A stretch of 64,000 nucleotides of DNA from a bacterium (GCA_021780105.1 JAJXZJ010000029.1:1-64000), one strand, 5' to 3'. Positions 29,055-39,870 are shown, numbered from the stretch's first letter. Numbers and translations are program-made. Notes: generated from the sequence alone by a model not told the origin.

Positions 29055-31583
29055 GTGGCCATGAGATTCAATTCCGGCAAATTGGTTTCGGTCCTCTGCG
29101 GCATGCTGCTGGTGGCAAATCCGATGGACCGCGTTTGGGGGGCTGGATTGCAGATTGTCAGCCTGAACGGAGCCTGGGAGTTTGCGCCAGCGGGCGGTGG
29201 CGAGTGGCGACCGGCAACCGTTCCTGGCTGCGTGCATTCTGATTTGCTGGCTGCCGGAAAAATCCCCGATCCGTTTTACCGCGAAAACGAAAAGGCGGTG
29301 CAGTGGGTCGGCGAAACCAACTGGGTTTACCGCCGCACGTTTCAGGTTTCGACGAGCGAGTTGGCCCATGACCGGGTACTCCTGCGATGCCAGGGTCTGG
29401 ACACATTCGCCACGATCCGGGTGAACGGACGCGAACTTGGGCGCACGGACAACATGTTTCGCACGTGGGAATTTGACGTTAAACCGGTGCTGCAAGCGGG
29501 CACCAACAGCATCGAAATCGCCTTCGAATCGGTGCTGCCCTACATGAAGCAACGCAACACGGAACGGCCGTTGTATGAATGGGCCGGCTCACACGAACCC
29601 AAAGGCCGGGCGTGGGTGCGCAAGGAACCCTGCGATTTCGGCTGGGATTGGGGCCCGGTGTTGATTACCTGCGGCATCTGGAAGCCGATCGAGTTGGTGA
29701 CGTTCGATGAGGCAAGGCTGGCGGATGTGGCCATTCTTCAGGATCTGTCGGACAAGACGAAGGCGGAGCTCACCGTGCAAATCAAAGCCGAGACAACCAA
29801 ACCTTCAGATTTGCGAGCCGTGGTCCACGTTACCCAGGCCAACCGACCCATTGCGCAGGAAGAGTTGAATCTCGTGGACGGCGCGGCCACGGCGCATTTG
29901 ACGGTTCACGATCCGATGCTGTGGTGGCCGAACGGCATGGGGAAACACCCGCTCTACGACGTGCAGGTGGATTTGCTTGGCGTGAATCACACCTTGCTGG
30001 ACCGAACGGTCAAACGCATCGGACTGCGCACGGTTCAGTTGCTGCCGGCGGACAACACGCATTCGCTGCGGTTTGCGGTGAACGGCGTTCCGTTTTTTGC
30101 CAAGGGCGCAAACTGGATTCCCTGTGATCCGTTTCCCAATCGGGTGACCCCCGCTGAACTTCGGCGCTACGTTGCCGGTGCGGTCGCCGCCAACATGAAC
30201 ATGATGCGGTTCTGGGGCGGCGGTTATTACGAGGAAGACGCATTGTATGATGCCTGCGATGAGATGGGCATTCTGGTCTGGGACGACTGCAAATTTGCCT
30301 GTTCAAGCTATCCCGCGTTTGATCCTGCGTTCATGGAAAATGTGCGCCAAGAAATCCGCGATAACGTGCGCCGGCTTCGCCATCACCCGAGCATCGCCGT
30401 CTGGTGCGGGAACAATGAGATTTCCCTGATGACCGGCCCCAAGTGGTCCACCAACAGCATGGCGCGCGCTGATTACGACAAGCTGTTCACCGGCCTGATC
30501 GGCGGGGAAATCAAGCAACTCGACCCGCAGGCGCTTTACGTGCCGGGCAGTCCCGAGGTGGGCGATGTCCATTACTGGCAGGTGTGGCACGGCGGAAAAC
30601 CGTTTGAGGCCTACCACAGCCTGAACGGATTCATGAGCGAATTCGGCTTTCAATCGTTTCCCGAACCCAGAACCGTTGACACCTACACGGCGCCCGAAGA
30701 CCGGACCTCGCTGTTCACGCCGGTCATGGAATGGCACGAACGTTCCGCCGGTGACGGCAACAAGATCATCAGCGACATGATGCAGCGCTACTTCATGCCC
30801 GCCAAGGATTTCGACAGCGCCTTGTGGTTGAGCCAGATCTTGCAGGGCTATGGCATCAAGAGCGGAGCGGAGTTTTGGCGACAAAACATGCCCCTCTCGA
30901 TGGGCTGCATCTTCTGGCAGTATGACGACATCTGGCCGGTCGCGAGCTGGTCGTCGGTGGATTATTTCGGCCGGTGGAAGGCGCTGCAATACATGGCGCG
31001 GCGCTTCTATGCGCCCGGGCTGGTTTCCGGTCGCGCTGAGACCACCAACCAGTCCGTGGCCGTTTACGTCACGAGCGATCTCCTCCACTCCAGTCGTGGA
31101 CGGCTTTCCTGGCAGGTGACCGATCTCAACGGGAAATCGTTGGAGCGCGGAAACCAAACACTCGACTTGGACGCTCAAGCCAGTCGCATCGCCAAGAAAT
31201 TGGATGTGGCCGGACTCGCCGAGCAGCACGGCGCCACCAATTTGCTAGTCTGGCTCGAGTTGAAAGTGCCGGGACAGCCGGTTTCCAAAAACCTGGTGAC
31301 GTTCGTTTATCCGAAGGAACTGAACCTGCGGGATCCCGGACTCAAAACGTCCGTTCGCCAGACCGGCGAGGAGTTTCACGTTAAACTGACCGCCAAAGCG
31401 CCGGCACTCTGGACCTGGCTGACGTTGAAGAATTCTGACGCCCGATACTCGGATAATTTCGATCACGTGCGCCCTGGTTCACCCGTTGAAATGACGGTGA
31501 AGCCTCAACGCTCCATGACAGTGGCAGAATTCAAGAATGAATTACAGGTGCATAGTCTTTACGACACTTACAGCCATCCTTGA
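29055..31583 (+). CDS. Beta-mannosidase-like GH2
   Basis: FAKGANWIPCDPFPNRVT, NMNMMRFWGGGYYEEDALYDACDEMGILVWDDCKFACSSYP, VWCGNNEISL, SEFGFQSFPEPRTV. Confidence 0.93.
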   Translation: MAMRFNSGKLVSVLCGMLLVANPMDRVWGAGLQIVSLNGAWEFAPAGGGEWRPATVPGCVHSDLLAAGKIPDPFYRENEKAVQWVGETNWVYRRTFQVSTSELAHDRVLLRCQGLDTFATIRVNGRELGRTDNMFRTWEFDVKPVLQAGTNSIEIAFESVLPYMKQRNTERPLYEWAGSHEPKGRAWVRKEPCDFGWDWGPVLITCGIWKPIELVTFDEARLADVAILQDLSDKTKAELTVQIKAETTKPSDLRAVVHVTQANRPIAQEELNLVDGAATAHLTVHDPMLWWPNGMGKHPLYDVQVDLLGVNHTLLDRTVKRIGLRTVQLLPADNTHSLRFAVNGVPFFAKGANWIPCDPFPNRVTPAELRRYVAGAVAANMNMMRFWGGGYYEEDALYDACDEMGILVWDDCKFACSSYPAFDPAFMENVRQEIRDNVRRLRHHPSIAVWCGNNEISLMTGPKWSTNSMARADYDKLFTGLIGGEIKQLDPQALYVPGSPEVGDVHYWQVWHGGKPFEAYHSLNGFMSEFGFQSFPEPRTVDTYTAPEDRTSLFTPVMEWHERSAGDGNKIISDMMQRYFMPAKDFDSALWLSQILQGYGIKSGAEFWRQNMPLSMGCIFWQYDDIWPVASWSSVDYFGRWKALQYMARRFYAPGLVSGRAETTNQSVAVYVTSDLLHSSRGRLSWQVTDLNGKSLERGNQTLDLDAQASRIAKKLDVAGLAEQHGATNLLVWLELKVPGQPVSKNLVTFVYPKELNLRDPGLKTSVRQTGEEFHVKLTAKAPALWTWLTLKNSDARYSDNFDHVRPGSPVEMTVKPQRSMTVAEFKNELQVHSLYDTYSHP

Positions 31584-31616
31584 GTGAGGTTGAAGCGTGG
31601 GGACCGATTGCCTGAG

Positions 31617-33218
31617 TCATTCCCTTGCTGTTTGCACCGGCAGCGCGGAGAGCGGCACGTTCCTGTTTGTTTCAGCGAAATAGTTAGCCGACCAGTCGTT
31701 GGGGAAGAGCACCACCGGATTCTTGCCGAGGTCGTAGGCGAGCTTCGTGCCGCTCGGCAACAACAGGGCGTCGAGTTCGTCTTCGGTCATGCCCTCCGGC
31801 AGCCAGCGGACGACGGTCCACGGCGCGGCTTCGAGGCGCGAGGCCGCGCCGTATTCACTTTCAAGCCGGAACTGCACGACCTCGAATTGCAGCGGACCCA
31901 CCGCCGCGAGCAACGGCAGCTTGACGGATGAATGGCGCAGGTAAAGCGTCTGAATGACGCCTTCCTGCATCAACTGGTCCAGACCCTGGCGAAATTGTTT
32001 GAACTTGGCCGTGTTCGGGTTGTGCAAATACGCAAATGCCTCGGGCGTGAAGCGCGGGATTTCCTTGTAGGTGATGGCCGGATCGGTCGTGAGCGTGTCG
32101 CCAATGCCGAAACTGTCGTGGCCGACCAGGCCGATGACGTCGCCGGGGAACGCCTCGTCCACCGTCTCGCGCTCGTTGCCGAACAGTTTGTGCGAGCTGG
32201 ACAGGCGCACCTTTTTGGCGGAGCGCGAGTGATGCACCGTCATGTCGCGCTCGAATTTGCCGGAGCAAACGCGGACGAACGCGATGCGGTCGCGGTGCTT
32301 CGGGTCCATGTTCGCCTGGATTTTGAAGATGAAACCGCTGAAATGAGGGTGCTCGGGGGAAATCTCCGTGCCCGCCATGATGCGCGGCTTCGGCGCCGGC
32401 GCATGTTTCAGAAAACCGTCGAGCAAAAGCTGGACGCCAAAGTTATTGATGCCGCTGCCAAAGAAAACCGGCGTGGTCCGGCCGGCGAGCACGGCGGCTT
32501 CGTCAAAGTCATGCCCGGCATGCTGGAGCATTTCGAGTTCCTCGACGGTCTTGTGAAACGTCGCGTCGTCAAGCTGGCCGCGAATCGCGGGATCGTGGAG
32601 TCCGCCAACCTCGACCGGCGCGCGATATTGGCCGCCCACGGTGCGCTCGAACAGGTGCATTTGCTGGCCCTGCCGGTCATAGACGCCGCGAAAATCGAGG
32701 CCGTTGCCGATGGGCCAGTTCACGGGGAACGCGCCAATGCCGAGCACGCGCTCCAGTTCATCGAGCAGCGCCAGCGGATCTTTCATCGGCCGGTCGCACT
32801 TGTTCATGAACGTGAAGATCGGCACGCCGCGCTGGCGGCAGACCTCGAAGAGCTTGCGCGTCTGCGGCTCGATGCCCTTGGCCGAATCAATCACCATCAC
32901 CACCGAATCCACGGCGGTGAGCACGCGGTAGGTGTCCTCGGAAAAGTCCTTGTGCCCCGGCGTGTCCAGCAGGTTCAGGCGGTAGCCGTTGTAATCGAAC
33001 TGCAACACCGTCGAACTGATCGAAATGCCGCGCTTCTTTTCCAGCTCCATCCAGTCGGACGTGGTGGCGCGCTGGTTTTTGCGGGCGGTGACCGAGCCGG
33101 CGAGCTGCACCGCACCACCGTAAAGCAACAGCTTTTCGGTCAGCGTGGTCTTGCCCGCGTCGGGATGCGAGATGATCGCGAACGCCCGCCGTTTCTGGAT
33201 TTCTTTGGCAATATTCAC
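31617..33218 (-). CDS. prfC: Peptide chain release factor 3
   Basis: RAFAIISHPDAGKTTLTEKLLLYGGAVQLAGSVTARKNQRATTSDWMELEKKRGISISSTVLQF. Confidence 0.95.
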   Translation of the reverse strand: MNIAKEIQKRRAFAIISHPDAGKTTLTEKLLLYGGAVQLAGSVTARKNQRATTSDWMELEKKRGISISSTVLQFDYNGYRLNLLDTPGHKDFSEDTYRVLTAVDSVVMVIDSAKGIEPQTRKLFEVCRQRGVPIFTFMNKCDRPMKDPLALLDELERVLGIGAFPVNWPIGNGLDFRGVYDRQGQQMHLFERTVGGQYRAPVEVGGLHDPAIRGQLDDATFHKTVEELEMLQHAGHDFDEAAVLAGRTTPVFFGSGINNFGVQLLLDGFLKHAPAPKPRIMAGTEISPEHPHFSGFIFKIQANMDPKHRDRIAFVRVCSGKFERDMTVHHSRSAKKVRLSSSHKLFGNERETVDEAFPGDVIGLVGHDSFGIGDTLTTDPAITYKEIPRFTPEAFAYLHNPNTAKFKQFRQGLDQLMQEGVIQTLYLRHSSVKLPLLAAVGPLQFEVVQFRLESEYGAASRLEAAPWTVVRWLPEGMTEDELDALLLPSGTKLAYDLGKNPVVLFPNDWSANYFAETNRNVPLSALPVQTARE

Positions 33219-33743
33219 AAACCAGGAAGAGTAACCAACGGTCCGGCGGGAACAAGTTTTGGATGTTGCGCCGGCAAATCACCGACACGGCCCGGACGGC
33301 ATCCGGCGGCCAGACGCCCGCCATTGTCTCCCCCGGCCGGGTGGAGGGGGGTGACGCTGGACAACTTCTTCAAGCGGCTGCCGAACGACCTTGGCGAAGC
33401 GAAAGGCCGGAGCACGCCGGGCCGGATTCGGCGCGGTTCTGAACATCCAGGGATCACCCGCAGTCGGTGAATCGCCGGGAAGAAAGGACGACTCTCCAAA
33501 CGAGGCGGCTTCGCGGAAACAATCGCTGCGCCAGTCCATTGCACGGCCATGGCCAACGGCCCTTGCCGGCCTAACCACGCGCTTCCGCCCGGTTGCCCAT
33601 CCAATGCCGTCGTCACGCTGATGACGGTCGGTGCTTTGCGCCTTTGCACCTTGAAACGCCGCGCGCAAAAGGTTGCCTCATCCGTATTCGCGCCGCGCGC
33701 AATGCCGGTTTGCGGCGGCAGACGGACTGCCCCTGCGGGCGCC

Positions 33744-33959
33744 TCAGCGGACCCGCCAGGTGATGCGGGCCTTGTTCAAATCGTAAGGCGACATTTCCAT
33801 TTTCACACGGTCGCCGACGGTCAGGCGCACCCAGCGTTTGCGCATCTTGCCGCAAATGGTCGCCAGCACCTGATGTTTGTTGTCCAGTTCCACGCGAAAC
33901 ATCGTGCCGGGGAGCACGGTGGCAACACGGCCTTCCACTTCAATGTGTTCTTCCTTCAT
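33744..33959 (-). CDS. infA: Translation initiation factor IF-1
   Basis: [71 protein letters not shown]. Confidence 0.95.
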   Translation of the reverse strand: MKEEHIEVEGRVATVLPGTMFRVELDNKHQVLATICGKMRKRWVRLTVGDRVKMEMSPYDLNKARITWRVR

Positions 33960-34032
33960 AGGCTGATGATGCTGTGCCGGCCGGTGAACACGCAGATCAC
34001 CCCGCCGGCCGGCGAACCGGATGCTGCCAAAT

Positions 34033-34066
34033 GAAAAAGGCGGAGTCCGGTTCCCCCGAACCCCGC
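34033..34066 (-). terminator. Rho-independent terminator of the RRM protein gene
   Basis: Minus: GGCGGGGTTCGGGGGAACCGGACTCCGCCTTTTT, a stem followed by a T-run about 20 nt after the stop at 34084. Confidence 0.6.
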
Positions 34067-34083
34067 CAGAAATTTCCGAAGGC

Positions 34084-34422
34084 TCAGTAGCGGCTGCGAC
34101 CACCGCCACCGTAACCGCGGCCGCCGCCGCCGCCGCCGAATTCACGGCGACCACCGCCACCGGGCGCCCGCTCTTCGCGCGGCTTCGCCACATTGACGGT
34201 GAGGGCGCGACCGCCCATCTGGGCGCCGTTCAGCGCCTGGATGGCCTTCTGTGCTTCCTCTTCCGTGCTCATGGTGATGAAACCAAATCCCCGCGGCCGG
34301 CCGCTCACGCGGTCCACCATCAGGTTGGCTTCAAGGACCGTGCCGTGCGCCGCGAAGGCGTCCTGCAGGTCGTTTTCGGTGGTTTCGAAGGATAGATTTC
34401 CGACGAACAATTTATTATTCAT
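34084..34422 (-). CDS. Glycine-rich RNA-binding protein (RRM)
   Basis: [51 protein letters not shown] (RNP2/RNP1) with Gly-rich C-terminus. Confidence 0.95.
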   Translation of the reverse strand: MNNKLFVGNLSFETTENDLQDAFAAHGTVLEANLMVDRVSGRPRGFGFITMSTEEEAQKAIQALNGAQMGGRALTVNVAKPREERAPGGGGRREFGGGGGGRGYGGGGRSRY

Positions 34423-34767
34423 GTGATGTTTGGCTGTCTGACAAGCTTTGCTTTCCACAGACTGTTCCCGAACGTCGGGTTTAAAATCATCACTGAACCA
34501 GGTTCACCTGAAGATCTACCATGCCTAGAAAGAGACAAGCTATCCAACAGAACGCGCGCAATATTGCGGATTTCGGCAGGATAGCAACAACAATCGGCAA
34601 CTTTTTTTCACCTCCCCGTCCCGCTCAATCCCGCGCCGAAACGCGGCCCGGGGCCATTCCTTCCGGCGGCACGCGTGCGGACGACTCTCGCTGACGCGCC
34701 GCGCCCGGCCTCTCGTCGCGGCTCGCGCAGTTCGCAGCCGAAAGGTTGGCGTCAGGCATCCTGCCGG

Positions 34768-36645
34768 TCAGCGTTCCCGTTTCAACGCCTGGATCAGCGC
34801 CACGGGGTCGGCCAGTGTGCCGAGTTGCACGGTCTCGCCGTCGCGCGTAACCGGCACGGTGCGCCCGGTCTTGAGTGCGGCCGCCCAGAACGCCTCCGGT
34901 GTCACGTCCGGCTTCGCCTCGCAGGCCAGCGCATACAGTCCGGCGATCCACGGCACGGACCAGCTCCAGCCCGCGCTGGCATAAAATGCGTCGTCGTCCG
35001 GGCCGGTGGGACCGGCCGTGGTCCGCGCGTCCATCGGCACCAACAGCCGTTCGCCAGGCCGAAACCGGCCGGGACCGTTCCAGAATTGCGACGCCCACCA
35101 TGATCCCAGGCCAAACGACTCGAACTGGTCCGGATCCAGCAGGGCATCGCGGCCGAGGCCGTGGAACTTGAAGCCGTAATGGCGCTCAATGGACGTCGTA
35201 ATCACGAACACGCCTTCGCGTTGGGCGCGTTCCACGGCGGCGTCCGCCACGGCACCGCCTTTCATGTCCGGCGACCAGCCGACGGAAATCGAGATGACCC
35301 GCAGCTTCCGCCCGGCCGGCAGCGTGGCATTCACGTCAAGCAACCGGTGAATCGCCGCTGCCAGCGAGGTGAAGTCCAGTTCGCCCCTCGCGTCCGCGTG
35401 CCACTGGGCCACGTAATACAACTCGGCTCCGGGCGCGACGCCACAGGTCTTGCCCACGGCAATGGACGCGACCGCCGGGCCATGCATGGAGGCATCGCTG
35501 TTCACGGCGTAGTGGATTTCCTCGTAGAGCCGGAGCCGGGCGCGGTATTCGCGATGGTTGACGAGCAGCGTCTGGTCAATGATGCCAAGGCCGACGCCGC
35601 GGCCCGTGAAACCGCGGGCGTGCAGCGCGCAAACGCCCAGGCCGGGGTTCCGACCGAGCTCCATGATGTGCTGCGCGTCAAATCCGGCGGGCATTCGTTG
35701 CGGCCAGCGGGTCCGGCTGTCGAAGTCCGAATGCAACAGGTCGGCCAGCCGGTCCTGGAGGTCCAGCGCGCGCAGGTCGTAGCTGCGCAGATCCACCTGG
35801 TCGTGGCGCGGTGAGTTCGCATCCCAGTGACCGATTTCCGCTCGCGTGCCGCGACGGAATTTCAACGGCGCCGGCTGGCGGACGATTTCCAGCCGGCCGG
35901 TGGCGGACAGGTTCGTTTGGAATCGGGGCATGGCGGCAAACGGCCAGGGAGCGGCCGCGGCCGCGGGCCGGGCAAAGCGCGTGTCCGGCAGGTCAGGGTT
36001 AAGCTTGGCTCCGGTAAAGTGAAATTCGACTTCGTGGTCCGCCCGGATGGTGTGCGGCAGTTTCAACCCGCCCACCTCCCGGTAATCTTCCAAAGTCAGC
36101 GTGCCGACGCGCGCCAGCCGGCCGCTGGCCGCGTCGAACCAGAGCCGCGGCCGGACCTCGGTTTTGTTGCGAACCGTGTAAAAGGTCTGGTTGTTCGTTC
36201 GGACCTCGTCGCTGAGTCCCCCGCCGTAAAGCTCCGTCAGGCGGAGTTGGCCGAAGGGCGCCGTTGCGAGCATCAGGTCGAGCATCACGGCCTGATCTTG
36301 CGGATCGGTCACGTCACGAACACCGTCCGGCTTGGACGCCCAAAGCCGCGCCTGCGTGTCCCGGCCGTGCTGGAACGTCGTGCCATCCGCCTTCTTGAGC
36401 GTGAGCACCATGAAGCCGGGCGCCTTGAGGGCCAGTTCGACGCTGAACTCGTGCGGTCCCTCGCGTCCCGTGCCGGTGAAAACGATGTTGGTCGCCTGCG
36501 TCAGCGCCTCGCGACCACCGATGGCGTTCAGGTGCGCGTCAATCAATTCCGCCGCCGGTGGCGGTGCCACCGCGGCCAGCATGCTGGCCAGGCAAACCAC
36601 CGCGGCGAAGGCACTGACGCCCAAGGAGTGTCTGATAGTGTTCAT
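34768..36645 (-). CDS. S8 subtilisin-like peptidase with N-terminal LolA/outer-membrane-sorting-like domain
   Basis: GLGIIDQTLLVNHREY (Asp), DASMHGPAVASIAVGKTCGVAPGAELYYVA (His), candidate Ser in FYASAGWSWSVPWIAGLYALACE; N-terminal LIDAHLNAIGGREAL. Confidence 0.65.
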   Translation of the reverse strand: MNTIRHSLGVSAFAAVVCLASMLAAVAPPPAAELIDAHLNAIGGREALTQATNIVFTGTGREGPHEFSVELALKAPGFMVLTLKKADGTTFQHGRDTQARLWASKPDGVRDVTDPQDQAVMLDLMLATAPFGQLRLTELYGGGLSDEVRTNNQTFYTVRNKTEVRPRLWFDAASGRLARVGTLTLEDYREVGGLKLPHTIRADHEVEFHFTGAKLNPDLPDTRFARPAAAAAPWPFAAMPRFQTNLSATGRLEIVRQPAPLKFRRGTRAEIGHWDANSPRHDQVDLRSYDLRALDLQDRLADLLHSDFDSRTRWPQRMPAGFDAQHIMELGRNPGLGVCALHARGFTGRGVGLGIIDQTLLVNHREYRARLRLYEEIHYAVNSDASMHGPAVASIAVGKTCGVAPGAELYYVAQWHADARGELDFTSLAAAIHRLLDVNATLPAGRKLRVISISVGWSPDMKGGAVADAAVERAQREGVFVITTSIERHYGFKFHGLGRDALLDPDQFESFGLGSWWASQFWNGPGRFRPGERLLVPMDARTTAGPTGPDDDAFYASAGWSWSVPWIAGLYALACEAKPDVTPEAFWAAALKTGRTVPVTRDGETVQLGTLADPVALIQALKRER

Positions 36646-36826
36646 ACATTTTGTGTTTGGTTGAGGATACTCATGCCGGTGTCAGTCCGCCGCCCGGCCA
36701 GCCGGTCAACCCGCGTATTTCAGATTTGGACCACGCCGGCATGGCTTCATCACGCCGAAGGTGCGCTTTTCATGCTCCGGTGTCCCCGGAAAAAAGTGGC
36801 GTGACGACTGGACAAGGGTCATGTCA

Positions 36827-36852
36827 AAGTGTAATAGATGACTATGACACTT
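36827..36852. promoter_or_regulatory. Candidate operator of the GntR/YtrA-type regulator
   Basis: AAGTGTAATAG-ATGA-CTATGACACTT, near-perfect 11-bp inverted repeat (one mismatch), about 43 bp upstream of the regulator ATG. Confidence 0.65.
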
Positions 36853-36894
36853 GTCAACCAGCGCCAACGCGACCGCGGGCGGGAGGTTTGAGGC

Positions 36895-37287
36895 ATGGAA
36901 CTCCGTCTTTCCACTTCCGACGGCGTGCCCGTTTACCGCCAGATCGTCAGCCAGGTGAAATACCTGATGGCTGCGGGCCGGCTGCAAGCCGGGCAGGAAT
37001 TGCCGACGATCCGGGCGCTGGCCGAGAAGCTGGTCATCAACCCGAACACCGTCGTCCACGCCTACGCGGAACTGGAGCGCGAGGGCGTGGTGGTGCGGCG
37101 GCACGGTTCGGGCACGTATGTGGCGGACACCCCGCCCCGCCGCGCCACCAGCGCCCGCCGCGAGACTCTGATCCCCAAGGTGGACTCGCTGCTCGCCGAT
37201 GCCGCGCACCTCAATCTCGGCGTGGAGGAAGTGATCCGTCTCGTCTGCGAACGTTACGCCAACCTCAAACAACCGGACAAATCATGA
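36895..37287 (+). CDS. GntR-family transcriptional regulator, YtrA subfamily
   Basis: DGVPVYRQIVSQVKYLMAAGRLQAGQELPTIRALAEKLVINPNTVVHAYAELEREGVVVRRHGSGTYVA; short, no large effector domain. Confidence 0.93.
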   Translation: MELRLSTSDGVPVYRQIVSQVKYLMAAGRLQAGQELPTIRALAEKLVINPNTVVHAYAELEREGVVVRRHGSGTYVADTPPRRATSARRETLIPKVDSLLADAAHLNLGVEEVIRLVCERYANLKQPDKS

Positions 37288-38177
37288 ACGACTCGACCAT
37301 CATCGAACTGGACCGGGTTTCCCGGCGCTTCGGCGCGAAGCTCGCGCTGGACGAAGTTACCCTCCGCGTGCCGCGTGGGGTTGTGCTCGGCCTTGTCGGC
37401 GCCAACGGCGCGGGCAAGACCACCTTGATCCGCCACCTGCTCGGCCTGCTCCGCGCACAGCGCGGCGCCGTGCGCGTGTTCGGCCTCGACCCCGCCACGC
37501 ACCCGGTGTCGGTGCTGGCGCGGCTCGGCTATCTGTCCGAGGACCGCGACCTGCCGCCGTGGATGTCCGTCGGCGAACTGCTGCGCTACAGCCGCGCCTT
37601 CCGGCCCGCTTGGGATACGGGCTACGCGGAGCAGTTGCGGGAACAATTTCAACTCGCGCCCGGTGCCGTGCTCCGTCAACTGTCGAAAGGCGAGCTGGCC
37701 AAGGCTGGTTTGATCGTCGCCCTCGCCCACCGGCCCGAGCTGCTGGTGCTGGACGAACCCAGCTCCGGCCTCGATCCGATTGTGCGCCGCGAACTGCTCG
37801 AAGCGGTCGTCCGGTCCGTCGCCGAGCAGGGTCGCACCGTGATCTTCTCGTCGCACCTGCTCGACGAAATCGCCCGCGTCTCGGACCACGTCGCGATGAT
37901 GGCCCACGGCCGGCTGCTGTTGCACGGCCCGCTCGCCGGGGTGTTGGAGCACCATCGCCGCACAGTCGTGCGCGCCAACGTGACGCGCGACCGTCTCGTC
38001 CAACTACCCGGTGTGCTGGCTGTGACCGGCGGGCCGGTCGAATGGACGGTCATCGGCAACGGCTCGCCGGAGGCGTTCGCGCCGGCATTGCACGCGCTTG
38101 GCGGCGAGTCGTTGGAAGAAAGCGACGCGACGTTTGAAGAAATCTTCCATGCCCGTGTCGGCCACGCGGCCGCTTGA
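37284..38177 (+). CDS. ABC transporter ATP-binding protein
   Basis: GANGAGKTTLIRHLLGLL, LSKGELAKAGLIVALAHRPELLVLDEPSSGLDP; ATGA overlap with the GntR gene. Confidence 0.94.
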   Translation: MNDSTIIELDRVSRRFGAKLALDEVTLRVPRGVVLGLVGANGAGKTTLIRHLLGLLRAQRGAVRVFGLDPATHPVSVLARLGYLSEDRDLPPWMSVGELLRYSRAFRPAWDTGYAEQLREQFQLAPGAVLRQLSKGELAKAGLIVALAHRPELLVLDEPSSGLDPIVRRELLEAVVRSVAEQGRTVIFSSHLLDEIARVSDHVAMMAHGRLLLHGPLAGVLEHHRRTVVRANVTRDRLVQLPGVLAVTGGPVEWTVIGNGSPEAFAPALHALGGESLEESDATFEEIFHARVGHAAA

Positions 38178-38223
38178 AGAAAGGGCAAATGGGATCTGAC
38201 CAACCTGCCACCAGAACTTCGCC

Positions 38224-39870
38224 ATGAACTCGATCACCCGTTCGCTGCCGGCCGTTCCTTCCGGGAACGCGACCGGCTGTCGCTGGGCGCCGCTGCGGGC
38301 GCTCGCCTGGGAATTGCTCTGGAAAAACCGCGTCCTCCTGCCGGCCCTGCTCATCGTGTGGGGGGCCGGCGCCTGGCTGGCGCACGTCGTCGCCGGCGCG
38401 CCACCGTCCGACCACGGCATGATTCCGTATCGCCAGGCCGGTGTGGTGCTGTGGCTGGCCTCGCTGATGTTCGGCTTCGCGCCGTTCACACTCATGGACA
38501 GCCACGGCGGCTGGCGGTTCAGCTCGATGACCACGCGCTGGTTTGTGCTGCCATTGCCGGCCACGTTGCTGGTGCTGTTGCCGCTCGCGCTGGGCTGGCT
38601 GGCCATTGCCGGCGTGCATGGCGCCTGGACGCCGCTGGTCAAACGCCTGCTGCCGTTCACCGATCCGACCTATCACGGCGTGCTGCTGCTGGGCTTGATG
38701 ACGCTGGTCCAGACGGTGGCGTGGCTGACGCCGCGGAAGCCGGCGCAATTCTGGACCCTCGCCGCGCCGCTGCTGGTCGTGGCACTCTGGCTGGCGTTCG
38801 TGCCGCCAGAATCCCCGCGCTGGGCGGCCGAACGCGGGCAGATGATGCGCATCGTGGCGGGTGTGTCGGCGGCGCTGGCGTTGATCAGCATCGCCGTGGC
38901 GCGGGCACACCGCCGTGGCGACTGGCCGGGCGGCTTTTCGCTGGCGTGGCCGGGCCGGGCCGCACGAACGCGGATCAACGCTGATGTCACGCCGTGGCGC
39001 TCGCCCTGCGCGGCGCTGGCCTGGGCGGAAGCGCGGCCGCTGGGGCGCGCCTTTGCGTTGAGCTGGCTGACGGTGGCCGGGTTGATCAGCGTGCTGGTAA
39101 TCGCCGGCATTCATTCGCGGCTGCCCGATCAACGGTGGTTTTCCGGGGTGGCCGTCATTGCGGCGCTGGACTATCTCATGCTTTGGGGGCTTCTGTGGCT
39201 CGCGCCGGCGGGCATGGTGGTGGCGGGCGAATCGCTGGGCGTGTTCAAGACCAGCTTCACGTCATTCCGCGCAACGCTGCCGGTAAACGCCGGCACATTG
39301 CTGGCGCCGCGGTTGCTGGCCATGTTGCTGGCCTTCCTCACGGTCTGGGTGCCGGTCATCGCCCTGCTGGCGGCCGGCTTCAAGCTGATGCCCGATTTGC
39401 CGCCCGGCTACCCGCGCCTCGCGGAAATGATCCCCATGCTGGTCTGGTTCATGGCCGTAAGCAGTCACGCGATGACCGGCGCGTTGCCGCTCCTGCTGAC
39501 CGGCCGGCTGGAGGGACTGCCCACCATGCTGGTGCCAACCTTGCTGGCCTGGGCGGGCACCTGGCAACTCGCCGGTTATCTGGGCGGCGAAGGCCAGGAC
39601 GCGCCGGCCGCATGGGTCGTCGTAGTGCTGCTGGTCGTCAAATTGCTGATCGCCACCACTGGCCTCACCCTCGCGGTGCGCGGCGGACATCTGCGACTGC
39701 GCACAGCGACCATCGCCATGGCCACGTGGATCATCCTCGCCTCCGCGGCGGGGTGGGCGCTGGCGAGCCACGGCCAAATGGTTCGTGCGCTCGCGGTGGC
39801 GACGTTGATTCCATGCGCCCGGCTGGCGTGGTGTCCGCTCGCGGTGGCGTGGAACCGGCATCGCGGTTAA
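38224..39870 (+). CDS. ABC transporter permease (multi-pass membrane protein)
   Basis: Numerous hydrophobic segments; immediately downstream of the ATP-binding protein. Confidence 0.75.
   Translation: MNSITRSLPAVPSGNATGCRWAPLRALAWELLWKNRVLLPALLIVWGAGAWLAHVVAGAPPSDHGMIPYRQAGVVLWLASLMFGFAPFTLMDSHGGWRFSSMTTRWFVLPLPATLLVLLPLALGWLAIAGVHGAWTPLVKRLLPFTDPTYHGVLLLGLMTLVQTVAWLTPRKPAQFWTLAAPLLVVALWLAFVPPESPRWAAERGQMMRIVAGVSAALALISIAVARAHRRGDWPGGFSLAWPGRAARTRINADVTPWRSPCAALAWAEARPLGRAFALSWLTVAGLISVLVIAGIHSRLPDQRWFSGVAVIAALDYLMLWGLLWLAPAGMVVAGESLGVFKTSFTSFRATLPVNAGTLLAPRLLAMLLAFLTVWVPVIALLAAGFKLMPDLPPGYPRLAEMIPMLVWFMAVSSHAMTGALPLLLTGRLEGLPTMLVPTLLAWAGTWQLAGYLGGEGQDAPAAWVVVVLLVVKLLIATTGLTLAVRGGHLRLRTATIAMATWIILASAAGWALASHGQMVRALAVATLIPCARLAWCPLAVAWNRHRG

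Noticed and set aside
33219-33743. Small ORFs between prfC and infA (both strands)
   Set aside because: No recognisable domain, overlapping on all frames, no clear ribosome-binding site; treated as intergenic.
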